From an uncultured Duganella sp. (GTDB taxonomy: Bacteria; Pseudomonadota; Gammaproteobacteria; Burkholderiales; Burkholderiaceae), in the NCBI GenBank assembly GCA_946482335.1, contig CAMLRG010000144.1, positions 1-13,967 on the forward strand: a stretch of DNA of 13,967 bases, written 5' to 3'. This document shows, one piece after another, positions 6,625 through 13,918 of this stretch; position 1 is the first letter of the stretch; the number at the start of each line of letters is the position of its first letter. The position numbers were made by a program, and so were the translations under genes. Below the pieces are notes generated by a model. That model saw only the letters and a program-made list of their open reading frames with translations. It was not told the origin of the DNA and ran no database searches.

Positions 6625-8322
6625 ATGACGCACACCCCTCGTTCCGGCGGCCAGATCCTGGTCGATGCGCTGAAAATCCACGGCACCGACACCGCCTTCG
6701 GCGTCCCAGGCGAAAGCTACCTGGACGTGCTGGACGCCCTGCACGAATCGGGCATCCGCTTCATCATCAACCGCCAGGAAGGCGGCGCCGCCTTCATGGC
6801 CGACGCCTACGGCAAGATGACCGGCAAGCCCGGCATCTGCTTCGTCACGCGCGGCCCCGGCGCCACCAACGCCTCGATCGGCGTGCACACCGCCTTCCAG
6901 GATTCGAGCCCGATGATCCTGTTCATCGGCCAGGTCGGCAGCGATTTCATGGACCGCGAAGCTTTCCAGGAAGTCGACTACCGCCGCATGTTCGGCCAGA
7001 TGGCCAAATGGGTGGCCCAGATCGACCGCGCCGACCGCATCCCCGAATACATTGCGCGCGCCTTCCAGGTCGCCACCAGCGGCCGCCCCGGCCCGGTGGT
7101 GCTGGCCCTGCCGGAAGACATGCTGACCACCAGGGCGGCCGTCGCCGACACCCGCGCCTACGTGCCAACCCAGGCCTCCCCTTCCGCCGCCCAGGTCGCG
7201 CAGCTGCGCCAGATGCTGTCCGAAGCCAAGCGCCCGATGCTGCTGCTGGGCGGCGGCGGCTGGAACGGCCAGGCGTGCGCCGATATCCAGCGCTTTGCCG
7301 AAGCGAACCATTTGCCGGTCGGCTGCGCCTTCCGCTTCCAGGACCTGCTGGACAATACGCACCCGAATTACATCGGCGACGTCGGCATCGGCATCAACCC
7401 GAAACTGGCGGCACGCGTACGCGAGGCCGACGTGCTGATCGCCATCGGCCCGCGCCTGGGCGAAATGACCACCAGCGGCTATTCCATCATCGCTTCGCCG
7501 GTGCCGCAGCAGCGCCTGGTGCACATCCACGCCAGCGCGGAAGAACTGGGCAGTGTCTACCAGGGCGAGTTGATGATCGCCTCCGGCATGCCGCAAGCGG
7601 CGGCCATGCTGGCCGCCATGGAGCCGGTCGATGCCGGCGCATGGCGCGGCAGCGTGGAGCAGGCGCGCGCCGAGTACACGGCCTGGCAACAGCAGCCTTC
7701 GATCTTCAAGGATAACCATGCCCCGCTGGACCTGTGGCAGGTGGTGCAGCAGTTGAAGGCGCAATGCCCGGCCGACACCATCATCACCAATGGCGCCGGC
7801 AACTACGCGACCTGGGCGCACCGCTACTGGCCATATGGCGGCATGCGCACCCAGCTGGCACCGACCAGCGGCGCCATGGGCTATTCCGTGCCTTCCGGCG
7901 TGGCTGCCAAGATCATCGATCCGTCGCGCACGGTGGTAACCTTCGCCGGCGATGGCGAATACCTGATGAACGGGCAGGAGCTGGCCACGGCGGTGCAGTA
8001 CAAGGCCGGCGTGATCATCCTGGTGTTCAACAACCAGATGTTCGGCACCATCCGCATGCACCAGGAACGCGAGTATCCGGGCCGGGTGTCCGGCACCACG
8101 CTGCACAATCCGGACTTCGCGGCTTTGGCGCGCGCCTATGGCGGCCATGGCGAAGCGGTGACCGCGACCGAGGAATTCGGCCCGGCCCTGCAGCGCGCGC
8201 TCGCCTTCACACGCGAGCAGAACCTGCCGGCCATCATCGAGCTGCGTTACGACGGCAACCTGATCACCCCGGGCGCCACCCTCGACACCATCCGCAAGCA
8301 GGCTGTCGCCGCCGGCAAGTGA
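6625..8322 (+). CDS. Thiamine diphosphate-binding enzyme, acetolactate synthase large-subunit-like
   Basis: A 565-aa member of the acetolactate synthase/pyruvate oxidase superfamily. Such enzymes cleave or join C-C bonds next to a keto group using thiamine diphosphate and Mg2+. The N-terminal Pyr domain holds the catalytic glutamate (E52 in NRQEGGAAFMADAYG), then FVTRGPGATNAS and SGRPGPVVLALPEDML. The C-terminal cofactor domain has GDG at 442-444 and NN at 469-470, the standard GDG...NN metal/diphosphate motif. The start at 6625 was chosen over an in-frame ATG at 6604 because GAAGG lies 8 nt upstream of it. No small regulatory subunit (ilvN/ilvH) or ilvC neighbour is present. A biosynthetic acetolactate synthase is therefore less likely than a catabolic or specialised decarboxylase/lyase; the substrate cannot be read from sequence. 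It converges with the next gene with no gap. Confidence 0.9.
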   Translation: MTHTPRSGGQILVDALKIHGTDTAFGVPGESYLDVLDALHESGIRFIINRQEGGAAFMADAYGKMTGKPGICFVTRGPGATNASIGVHTAFQDSSPMILFIGQVGSDFMDREAFQEVDYRRMFGQMAKWVAQIDRADRIPEYIARAFQVATSGRPGPVVLALPEDMLTTRAAVADTRAYVPTQASPSAAQVAQLRQMLSEAKRPMLLLGGGGWNGQACADIQRFAEANHLPVGCAFRFQDLLDNTHPNYIGDVGIGINPKLAARVREADVLIAIGPRLGEMTTSGYSIIASPVPQQRLVHIHASAEELGSVYQGELMIASGMPQAAAMLAAMEPVDAGAWRGSVEQARAEYTAWQQQPSIFKDNHAPLDLWQVVQQLKAQCPADTIITNGAGNYATWAHRYWPYGGMRTQLAPTSGAMGYSVPSGVAAKIIDPSRTVVTFAGDGEYLMNGQELATAVQYKAGVIILVFNNQMFGTIRMHQEREYPGRVSGTTLHNPDFAALARAYGGHGEAVTATEEFGPALQRALAFTREQNLPAIIELRYDGNLITPGATLDTIRKQAVAAGK

Positions 8323-8802
8323 TCAGTCGGAGGCCCGCCGCTTCGGCGCGGGGCAAGTCTTGCAGGCTTGCGGCTTGCGGCCGAAGTCGCGCACTTTGCG
8401 CAGCACCATCGGCTGTGAGTGGTCCTCGCAATAGCCGCCATCCAGCGTCAGGGTCTCGCCATTGCGCGAGAACTTGCCGCTGATGGTGCGTTCCTCCTCC
8501 CCTTCCTGCACAGTGAAATACATCATCTTGCCGCGCGGGTCGACATTCACGTCGGTCGCCACCAGCGGCCAGCTCAGCCCCCCGGCCGTGTATTCGTAGA
8601 TCACCGTATCGACTTCGGCAAAGCGCTGCAGCGTGACGCGCTGGCCGCCATATTCGCCGCTGCCTTCGTGGATGCACAAGTCCGAATAAACCACCACGCC
8701 ATGGCGCGGCAGGGCACCCGTCCGGTTGGCAGCGAGTGCGGCCGGCAGCACGGTGGCAGAGGCGAGCAGCAAGGCGCCGCCGATGCGGTAAGAAGTTTTC
8801 AT
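8323..8802 (-). CDS. Small secreted protein of unknown function with four cysteines
   Basis: Not recognised as a named family. The 159-aa product has a convincing signal peptide (MKTSYRIGGALLLASATVLPAALA, cut near residue 24), so it should be periplasmic or secreted. The mature part has cysteines at 43, 125, 147 and 150, the last two as CKTC near a basic tail, and a beta-rich middle (VIYEYTAGGLSWPLVATDVNVDP). Disulphides or a metal/heme site are possible. The open frame extends far upstream, but the start at 8802 is the only one giving a signal peptide. No Shine-Dalgarno is visible: the ATG lies 11 nt past the terminator T tract of the porin gene. Its stop abuts the stop of the convergent enzyme gene. 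Confidence 0.8.
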   Translation of the reverse strand: MKTSYRIGGALLLASATVLPAALAANRTGALPRHGVVVYSDLCIHEGSGEYGGQRVTLQRFAEVDTVIYEYTAGGLSWPLVATDVNVDPRGKMMYFTVQEGEEERTISGKFSRNGETLTLDGGYCEDHSQPMVLRKVRDFGRKPQACKTCPAPKRRASD

Positions 8803-8813
8803 ATCGGCATTGT

Positions 8814-8843
8814 AAAAAAAACGGCTGCACCAGGCAGCCGTTT
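8814..8843 (-). terminator. Rho-independent terminator of the porin gene
   Basis: A 10-bp stem (8819-8828 with 8834-8843; core ACGGCTGC with GCAGCCGT) closes a 5-nt loop and is followed on the minus strand by an uninterrupted run of T (8821-8814). It starts about 20 nt after the porin stop at 8864. Confidence 0.93.
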
Positions 8844-8863
8844 CAACCAGGAACTGGTGTCGA

Positions 8864-9934
8864 TCAGAAGGTGTGACGAACGCCGATGTTGTAAGCGGCA
8901 TCGCCGGAGCCGGATTCAGCGTTGTTGCCAACGGTGAACGAAGCGCCATTCTTGTTCTTGATCTTACCGTACGACATGTACGTGGTGGTACGTGGCGACA
9001 GCTTGTGCAGGTAGCCGACGGCGTACTGGTCGGCGTCGCGGTTGAAGGACTTGTCATCCACCGACGACCAGGAAGCGACCAGCGAGCCCGCGGCCGACAC
9101 CGGCACGGTCGCGCCCAGCAGCCAGTTGCGGCTGTCGGTCGACGGCGCCACGGCGGTCGCGGTGTAGGCGGCAGCGTTCGGGTAAGCGACGCTGTTCAAG
9201 CCCTTGTTCTGGTTGTACATGAAGTACGCTTTGGCAACCTTGAAATCGTAGTTCACGGCCAGCAGGGTGTTGCGGCCATTGTCGCGGCCGGTTACCACAT
9301 TGTTGGCCACGGTGTCGTTGTTGCGGGTGTTGTAGGCCAGACGGGCGTTCAGCGGGCCGTTCTGGTAACCGATCGACGCGCCCAGCTGGCGGCCGGTCGA
9401 GGATTCTTTCTGCTCGCCGAAAGCGTAGAACAGTTCAACCGACACGCCACGCAGGTCCGGGCTCTTGTAGAACACCGAGTTGCTGTTGCGGACGTTGATG
9501 CCACCGGCCGGGAACAGGTTCTTGGCCGAACCGGACAGGCCAGCCTGGAACGGGTCGCCCACTTGCACGAAGGCGTTGTACCAAGGGGTGTACTGGCGGC
9601 CCAGGGTCAGGGTACCGGCCGACTTGGACACCAGGCCAACGAAGGATTGGCGGTTGAACGAAGAACCGGCCACATCGGATTCACCGGTATCGCCTTTGAT
9701 GCCGCCTTCCAGGACGAATACTGCGGACAGGCCGCCACCGAGGTCTTCGGTGCCTTTGAAGCCGATGCGGGAAGCATTGGCCACGCCGGCGGACAGTTTG
9801 TTGACGTTACCGTTCTTACCGCCGCGTTCGGCGACGATACCGGCATCCATGATGCCGTAAATGGTAACGCTCGATTGAGCGTAGGCTGCGCCGGAAGCGG
9901 CGAGGATAGCGAGGGAAATCATGGTCTTCTTCAT
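8864..9934 (-). CDS. General outer-membrane porin (Gram-negative porin family)
   Basis: A trimeric beta-barrel porin for diffusion of small hydrophilic solutes, of the betaproteobacterial OmpC/Omp32 type. The 356-aa precursor starts MKKTMISLAILAASGAAYA (signal peptide, cut after AYA) and the mature chain begins QSSVTIYGIMDAG, typical of the family. Further marks are SRIGFKGTEDLGGGLSAVF, LGRQYTPWYN and the C-terminal phenylalanine (YNIGVRHTF) needed for BAM-dependent assembly. AAGGAAG lies about 8 nt before the ATG. It is a single-gene unit: a strong terminator follows and a promoter with an overlapping inverted repeat is predicted upstream. Confidence 0.96.
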   Translation of the reverse strand: MKKTMISLAILAASGAAYAQSSVTIYGIMDAGIVAERGGKNGNVNKLSAGVANASRIGFKGTEDLGGGLSAVFVLEGGIKGDTGESDVAGSSFNRQSFVGLVSKSAGTLTLGRQYTPWYNAFVQVGDPFQAGLSGSAKNLFPAGGINVRNSNSVFYKSPDLRGVSVELFYAFGEQKESSTGRQLGASIGYQNGPLNARLAYNTRNNDTVANNVVTGRDNGRNTLLAVNYDFKVAKAYFMYNQNKGLNSVAYPNAAAYTATAVAPSTDSRNWLLGATVPVSAAGSLVASWSSVDDKSFNRDADQYAVGYLHKLSPRTTTYMSYGKIKNKNGASFTVGNNAESGSGDAAYNIGVRHTF

Positions 9935-9984
9935 CTGCTTCTTCCTTTTGCTTGTTATGAAATTTTATCAGGGCTCTGCGGCGC

Positions 9985-10026
9985 TGACCGCTGGTCATTT
10001 TATATGATCTCAATATTTCCTGCTAA
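9985..10026 (-). promoter_or_regulatory. Predicted porin promoter with overlapping operator-like inverted repeat
   Basis: On the minus strand TTAGCA (10026-10021), 16 nt, then TATAAA (10004-9999). A perfect inverted repeat TGACC-GCT-GGTCA covers 9985-9997, right at the predicted transcription start (near 9992). A second one, ACGTA-GTAA-TACGT (10029-10042), sits just upstream of the -35. The leader would be about 57 nt. The elements are read by eye and the binding protein is unknown. Confidence 0.45.
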
Positions 10027-10042
10027 GCACGTAGTAATACGT

Positions 10043-10291
10043 ATTGCAAGTCGGCCCCATCCCAACTTCCCGACCGAATAAAATTTGAATAAGCTTAGAA
10101 GTTTTTTGTTCAGGACACATTTCACACTTTCGCCGCTTGGCCTGCCTAAAACGCCGGCGCCCGCCCGATGTCATGGACAAGTGGAAGGTGGTCCATTTCA
10201 GAATGAAATAGCGCTGCGCGATGTGCAACTTTGTGTCGGATTTCAGCGTTAGAATGCAGGTCGCGTATCAATTTGGGGGCCCTGTCGGCGA
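10043..10291. other. Rest of the divergent porin/merR intergenic region
   Basis: No gene is seen. It contains a perfect inverted repeat ATTTCA-GAA-TGAAAT (10195-10209) and a spaced one, ATGGAC (10173-10178) with GTCCAT (10191-10196). A TAGAAT lies at 10251-10256, about 35 nt before the regulator start, and could be its -10, but no good -35 accompanies it. Confidence 0.4.
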
Positions 10292-11242
10292 ATGAACACG
10301 AGTGTGGTTTCTGTAACAATTCCATCCACGATCAGCGACGTGGAGCGGGATACTGGCCTGGCGAAGGAAACCTTGCGGGTGTGGGAACGACGCTACGATT
10401 TCCCACGCCCGGAGCGCGATGCGTACGGAGAGCGAGTCTATCCGAGCGACCAAGTGGTGAAATTGAGGTTGATCAAGAGATTGATTGATCTTGGCCACCG
10501 GCCTGGCAAAGTCATCGGTTGTTCGACCGATGAACTGCAAGTCCTGGCGCAAAAGACGGCCGTCAGCCAGAAGGCCGAAGCATTCCGCCCGCATCCCGAG
10601 CTGCACACCTACCTCGAGCTGTGCAAGGCCCACCAGATGGAAGCCTTCCGCCGCAAACTGACCCAGGCCATGCTGGTGATGGGCTTGAAAAACTTTGTGA
10701 TCGACCTGGTCGCGCCGCTCACCACCCTGGTCGGCGAAGCTTGGGCTTGCGGCCGCTTCGCCGTGTTCGAAGAACATCTGTTTGCCGAATCGGTGCAGAT
10801 CGTGCTGCGCAGCGCCGTGTTTTCGGTACCGCAAGTCAATCAGGGCAATGCCGCGCCGCGCCCGCGTGTCCTGCTCACCACGCTGCCGCAGGAACGTCAC
10901 GGCCTGGGCTTGCTGATGGCCGAAGCCATGTTCGCAGCCGAGGGCGCGCACTGCATTCCGCTCGGCGTGCAAACGCCGCTGCCCGATATCGTCGAAGGGG
11001 CGCGCGCCATGCAGGCCGATATTGTGGCGCTGTCCTTTTCGGCCACCATGAATCCGCGCCACGTCAGCGACAGCTTGCGCGAATTGCGGGTCCGCTTGCC
11101 GGAAACGACTGAAATCTGGGCCGGCGGCAGCAATCCGGCCCTGCGCAAGCGCGCCTCGGGCGAGGCCCTGGTGTGCGAGCTGGCCGAGATCAGCTCGGCG
11201 GTGGCAGCGTGGCGGCAGCGCCAGCGGCAGGGCGCCGCCTAG
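10292..11242 (+). CDS. MerR-type regulator with cobalamin-binding domain (CarH/LitR-like)
   Basis: A 316-aa transcriptional regulator. Residues ~11-80 are a MerR winged helix (ISDVERDTGLAKETLRVWERRYDFPRP, then RVYPSDQVVKLRLIKRLIDLGHRPGKVI). Residues ~105-180 are a four-helix B12-cap domain with W-x9-EH (W151, E161, H162). Residues ~190-310 are a Rossmann-type B12-binding domain with E-x-H-x-x-G (E201, H203, G206), whose histidine would be the lower axial cobalt ligand. In CarH these same elements bind adenosylcobalamin and make repression light-sensitive, so a photoreceptor role is plausible here. No carotenoid genes are nearby; the divergent neighbour is the porin. The ATG has only a weak, distant GGGGG upstream, but the N-terminus fits the family. 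Confidence 0.92.
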   Translation: MNTSVVSVTIPSTISDVERDTGLAKETLRVWERRYDFPRPERDAYGERVYPSDQVVKLRLIKRLIDLGHRPGKVIGCSTDELQVLAQKTAVSQKAEAFRPHPELHTYLELCKAHQMEAFRRKLTQAMLVMGLKNFVIDLVAPLTTLVGEAWACGRFAVFEEHLFAESVQIVLRSAVFSVPQVNQGNAAPRPRVLLTTLPQERHGLGLLMAEAMFAAEGAHCIPLGVQTPLPDIVEGARAMQADIVALSFSATMNPRHVSDSLRELRVRLPETTEIWAGGSNPALRKRASGEALVCELAEISSAVAAWRQRQRQGAA

Positions 11243-11246
11243 CCTC

Positions 11247-11255
11247 TGGTAGAAT
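11247..11255 (+). promoter_or_regulatory. Predicted extended -10 promoter of ftsY-ftsE-ftsX
   Basis: TGGTAGAAT matches an extended -10 (TG-N-TAGAAT), starting 4 nt after the stop of the upstream regulator. No clear -35 hexamer is present at the right distance, which an extended -10 can tolerate. The leader to the ftsY ATG would be about 30 nt. Confidence 0.5.
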
Positions 11256-11292
11256 ACGCGGTTCGATTGAAGGACCCTCTGCCAACCTGTCC

Positions 11293-12333
11293 ATGTTCAG
11301 TTTTTTCAAGAAGAAACCGGTCGCGCCGGAAGCGGCGCCGCCAACGCCCAGCGTCGCGCCCGTGAGCGCGCCGGCCACTGCCGAGCCGGTGGCCCCCCTG
11401 GCATTCGACGTCGAGACTGCCGCCCGGCCGGAACCCAAACAAAGCTGGATGAGCCGCCTGAAGGCGGGCTTGTCGAAAACTTCCGCCAACCTGTCGATCC
11501 TCTTCGTCGGCGCCAAGATCGACGACGAACTGTATGACGAGCTGGAAGCCGCGCTGCTGATGTCCGATGCCGGTGTGGAAGCCACCCAATACCTGCTCGA
11601 TGCCCTGAAGCGCAAGGTCAAGGACGACAAGCTGCTCGATGCCGCCGCCGTCAAGGAAGCGCTGAAGCAGCTGATGATTGATCTGCTGGCCCCGCTGGAA
11701 AAACCGTTCGAGCTGGGCCGCCACCAGCCGCTGGTGATGATGATTTCCGGCGTCAACGGCGCCGGCAAGACCACCACCATCGGCAAGCTGGCCAAGCATA
11801 TGCAGGCGCACGGCCAATCGGTACTGTTGGCGGCAGGCGACACTTTCCGCGCCGCCGCCCGCGAACAGTTGATGGTGTGGGGTCAACGCAACAATGTCAC
11901 CGTGATTTCCCAGGAATCGGGCGATCCGGCAGCCGTCTCCTTCGACGCGGTGCAGTCCGGCAAGGCGCGCGGCACCAATGTGGTGATGATCGATACCGCC
12001 GGCCGCCTGCCCACCCAGCTGCATCTGATGGAAGAGCTGAAGAAGGTCAAGCGCGTGATCGGCAAGGGCATGGAAGGCGCCCCGCACGAAACCCTGCTGG
12101 TGATTGATGGCAACACCGGGCAGAATGCCCTGGCCCAGGTGAAAGCCTTCGACGACGCCCTGCAACTGTCCGGCCTGATCATCACCAAGCTGGACGGCAC
12201 GGCCAAGGGCGGCATCCTGGCTGCCATTGCGCGCGTGCGGCCGGTGCCGGTGTACTTCATCGGCATTGGCGAAAAGATTGAAGACTTGCAGCCGTTTAAT
12301 GCGGCTGAATTTGTTGAAGCCCTGCTTGCTTAA
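11293..12333 (+). CDS. ftsY: Signal recognition particle receptor FtsY
   Basis: GTPase that docks SRP-ribosome complexes at the SecYEG translocon on the inner membrane. The 346-aa protein has a short Phe/Lys-rich N-terminus (MFSFFKKK) and an Ala/Pro-rich linker in place of the long acidic A domain of E. coli. The N domain covers roughly residues 50-140. The G domain carries the P-loop GVNGAGKT (153-160), DTFRAAAREQL (183-193), DTAGR (234-238) and TKLDGTAKGG (298-307). The start at 11293 matches the family; an upstream in-frame ATG at 11173 lies inside the preceding gene and is unlikely. No close Shine-Dalgarno is seen; AAGGA lies about 19 nt upstream. It is followed by ftsE after 9 nt, the ftsYEX order known from E. 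coli. Confidence 0.97.
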   Translation: MFSFFKKKPVAPEAAPPTPSVAPVSAPATAEPVAPLAFDVETAARPEPKQSWMSRLKAGLSKTSANLSILFVGAKIDDELYDELEAALLMSDAGVEATQYLLDALKRKVKDDKLLDAAAVKEALKQLMIDLLAPLEKPFELGRHQPLVMMISGVNGAGKTTTIGKLAKHMQAHGQSVLLAAGDTFRAAAREQLMVWGQRNNVTVISQESGDPAAVSFDAVQSGKARGTNVVMIDTAGRLPTQLHLMEELKKVKRVIGKGMEGAPHETLLVIDGNTGQNALAQVKAFDDALQLSGLIITKLDGTAKGGILAAIARVRPVPVYFIGIGEKIEDLQPFNAAEFVEALLA

Positions 12334-12342
12334 TCGGCCTCC

Positions 12343-13002
12343 ATGATCGAATTCCAGCACGTCAGCAAACAATACTCCCCCGACGGTGTTGCCCTGCGCG
12401 ACATTTCCCTGACCATTGCCAAAGGCGAGCTGGTCTATCTGGCCGGCCCCTCGGGCGCGGGCAAGTCGACCCTGCTGAAGATGATTGCCGCCATGGAAAA
12501 GCCGACCTCCGGCAAGGTCCTGGTGAACGGCCAGGATATTGGCGCCCTGAAGCGGGCCGGCATTCCCTTCCTGCGCCGCAACCTGGGCTTGATCTTCCAG
12601 GAGCAGCGTTTGCTGAACGACCGCTCGGTGCTGGCCAATGTGATGATGCCGCTGCTGGTCAGCGGCGCGCCGCGTTCGGCCGCCGAGCAGCGCGCCCGCG
12701 CCGCTCTGGACAAGGTGGGCTTGCTGGACCGTGCCGACGCGCAACCCTTGGCCCTGTCCGGCGGCGAGCAGCAGCGCGTGTCGATTGCGCGCGCCATCGT
12801 CAACCGCCCGCAAATCATCCTGGCCGACGAGCCGACCGCCAACCTGGACCGCGCCAGCGCCAGCAAGGTGATCGATGCCCTGCATGCCTTCCACTCGGTG
12901 GGGGTGACTTGCCTGATTTCCTCGCACGATGAGCAAATCCTCGATGCCGCCGCGCGCGTGATCCATCTCGAACGTGGCGAACTGATGCGGGAGGCAGCAT
13001 GA
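12343..13002 (+). CDS. ftsE: Cell division ATP-binding protein FtsE
   Basis: ATPase of the FtsEX complex, which at the septal ring transmits ATP hydrolysis to periplasmic amidase activators. The 219-aa length is standard. Motifs in order: Walker A GPSGAGKST (35-43), Q-loop FQEQ (Q86), ABC signature LSGGEQQR (138-145), Walker B IILADEP (158-164) and H-loop SSHD (H195). It starts 9 nt after ftsY and its stop overlaps the ftsX start by 4 bp (ATGA), indicating translational coupling. Confidence 0.97.
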   Translation: MIEFQHVSKQYSPDGVALRDISLTIAKGELVYLAGPSGAGKSTLLKMIAAMEKPTSGKVLVNGQDIGALKRAGIPFLRRNLGLIFQEQRLLNDRSVLANVMMPLLVSGAPRSAAEQRARAALDKVGLLDRADAQPLALSGGEQQRVSIARAIVNRPQIILADEPTANLDRASASKVIDALHAFHSVGVTCLISSHDEQILDAAARVIHLERGELMREAA

Positions 13003-13913
13003 GCACCTGGCTGCGCCAGCACCTGTTCGCCCTGGGCGCCGCGCTGGTGCACGTGCGCCGGGCGCCAGGTTCCTTCCTGTTTAATATCCTGGTGGTGGCG
13101 ATCGCCCTGGCCCTGCCCTTCATGGGCGTAACCTTGCTCGACAATGTGCGCCCCATGTCCGAGCAAATGGCGGTCGAGCCCGAGCTCAGCGTCTTCATGC
13201 GAGCCGATACCGCGCGCGAACAGGCGGCTGGCCTGGCCTCCGCGCTGCGCGGCATCGCGCCGCAAGCGAAAATCATCTTCGTCCCGCGCGAAAAGGCCCT
13301 GGAACAATTGCATGCCAAGAGCGGCCTGGCCGACGTGCTGGCCACCCTGGGCGAAAACCCGCTGCCGGACAGCTATGTGGTCAAACTGAACGCGTTCCAG
13401 GATGCTGCCGAGGGACGCAAGATCGACGCCATCGCCGAGCAGATGCGCGCCCTGCCCGGCGTGGAGACGGTCCAGGTCGATTCCGAATGGGTCAAGCGCC
13501 TGGCCGCCTTGCTCGGCATCCTGCGCCTGGCCCTGCTGCTGCTGGCCGTAACCCTGGGCACGGTGGTGGTGGCGGTGGTGTTCAACACCATCCGCCTGCA
13601 AGTGCTGACCCAGCGCGAGGAAATCCTGGTGTCCAAGCTGATCGGCGCCACCGACAGTTTCATCCACCGCCCCTTCTATTACACGGGCGCCCTGCTCGGG
13701 CTGTGCGCCGGCGGTGTCGCCCTGGGCGCCGTGGCCCTGGCCCTGCAGCCGCTGAACCGCGCCATTGCCGAGTTCGCAAGGCTGTACGCGTCCGAATTCC
13801 AGCTCGCGCCGCTGGAACCGCTGGCCATCGCCGGCCTGCTGGCCCTGTCCGCCGGCCTGGGCCTGGCCGGCGCCCTGCTCTCCGTCCAGCGCCACCTGTC
13901 CCGCTTGAATTGA
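12999..13913 (+). CDS. ftsX: Cell division protein FtsX (ABC-type permease)
   Basis: Inner-membrane partner of FtsE; its large periplasmic loop recruits activators of peptidoglycan amidases such as EnvC in E. coli. The 304-aa protein has a first membrane segment at ~25-47 and a periplasmic domain at ~48-165. Three further hydrophobic segments follow at ~168-196, ~228-250 and ~273-295. The cytoplasmic coupling region includes LTQREEILVSKLIGAT (~203-218), characteristic of FtsX. The ATG overlaps the ftsE stop. Only 5 nt after the stop a GGGGTCAG hairpin repeat begins. Confidence 0.96.
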   Translation: MSTWLRQHLFALGAALVHVRRAPGSFLFNILVVAIALALPFMGVTLLDNVRPMSEQMAVEPELSVFMRADTAREQAAGLASALRGIAPQAKIIFVPREKALEQLHAKSGLADVLATLGENPLPDSYVVKLNAFQDAAEGRKIDAIAEQMRALPGVETVQVDSEWVKRLAALLGILRLALLLLAVTLGTVVVAVVFNTIRLQVLTQREEILVSKLIGATDSFIHRPFYYTGALLGLCAGGVALGAVALALQPLNRAIAEFARLYASEFQLAPLEPLAIAGLLALSAGLGLAGALLSVQRHLSRLN

Positions 13914-13918
13914 AAGTC

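Noticed and set aside
6406..8148. Long minus-strand open frame (580 codons)
   Set aside because: It is antisense to the thiamine-diphosphate enzyme gene, which has full family motifs, and its composition is that of a high-GC shadow frame.
11173..11292. Upstream in-frame start for ftsY
   Set aside because: The extra 40 codons overlap the end of the preceding regulator and run through the predicted promoter; the family N-terminus begins MFSFFKKK at 11293.
12435..13895. Long minus-strand open frame (486 codons)
   Set aside because: It is antisense to ftsE and ftsX, which are unmistakable; low-complexity Gln/Gly/Ala composition shows it is a shadow.
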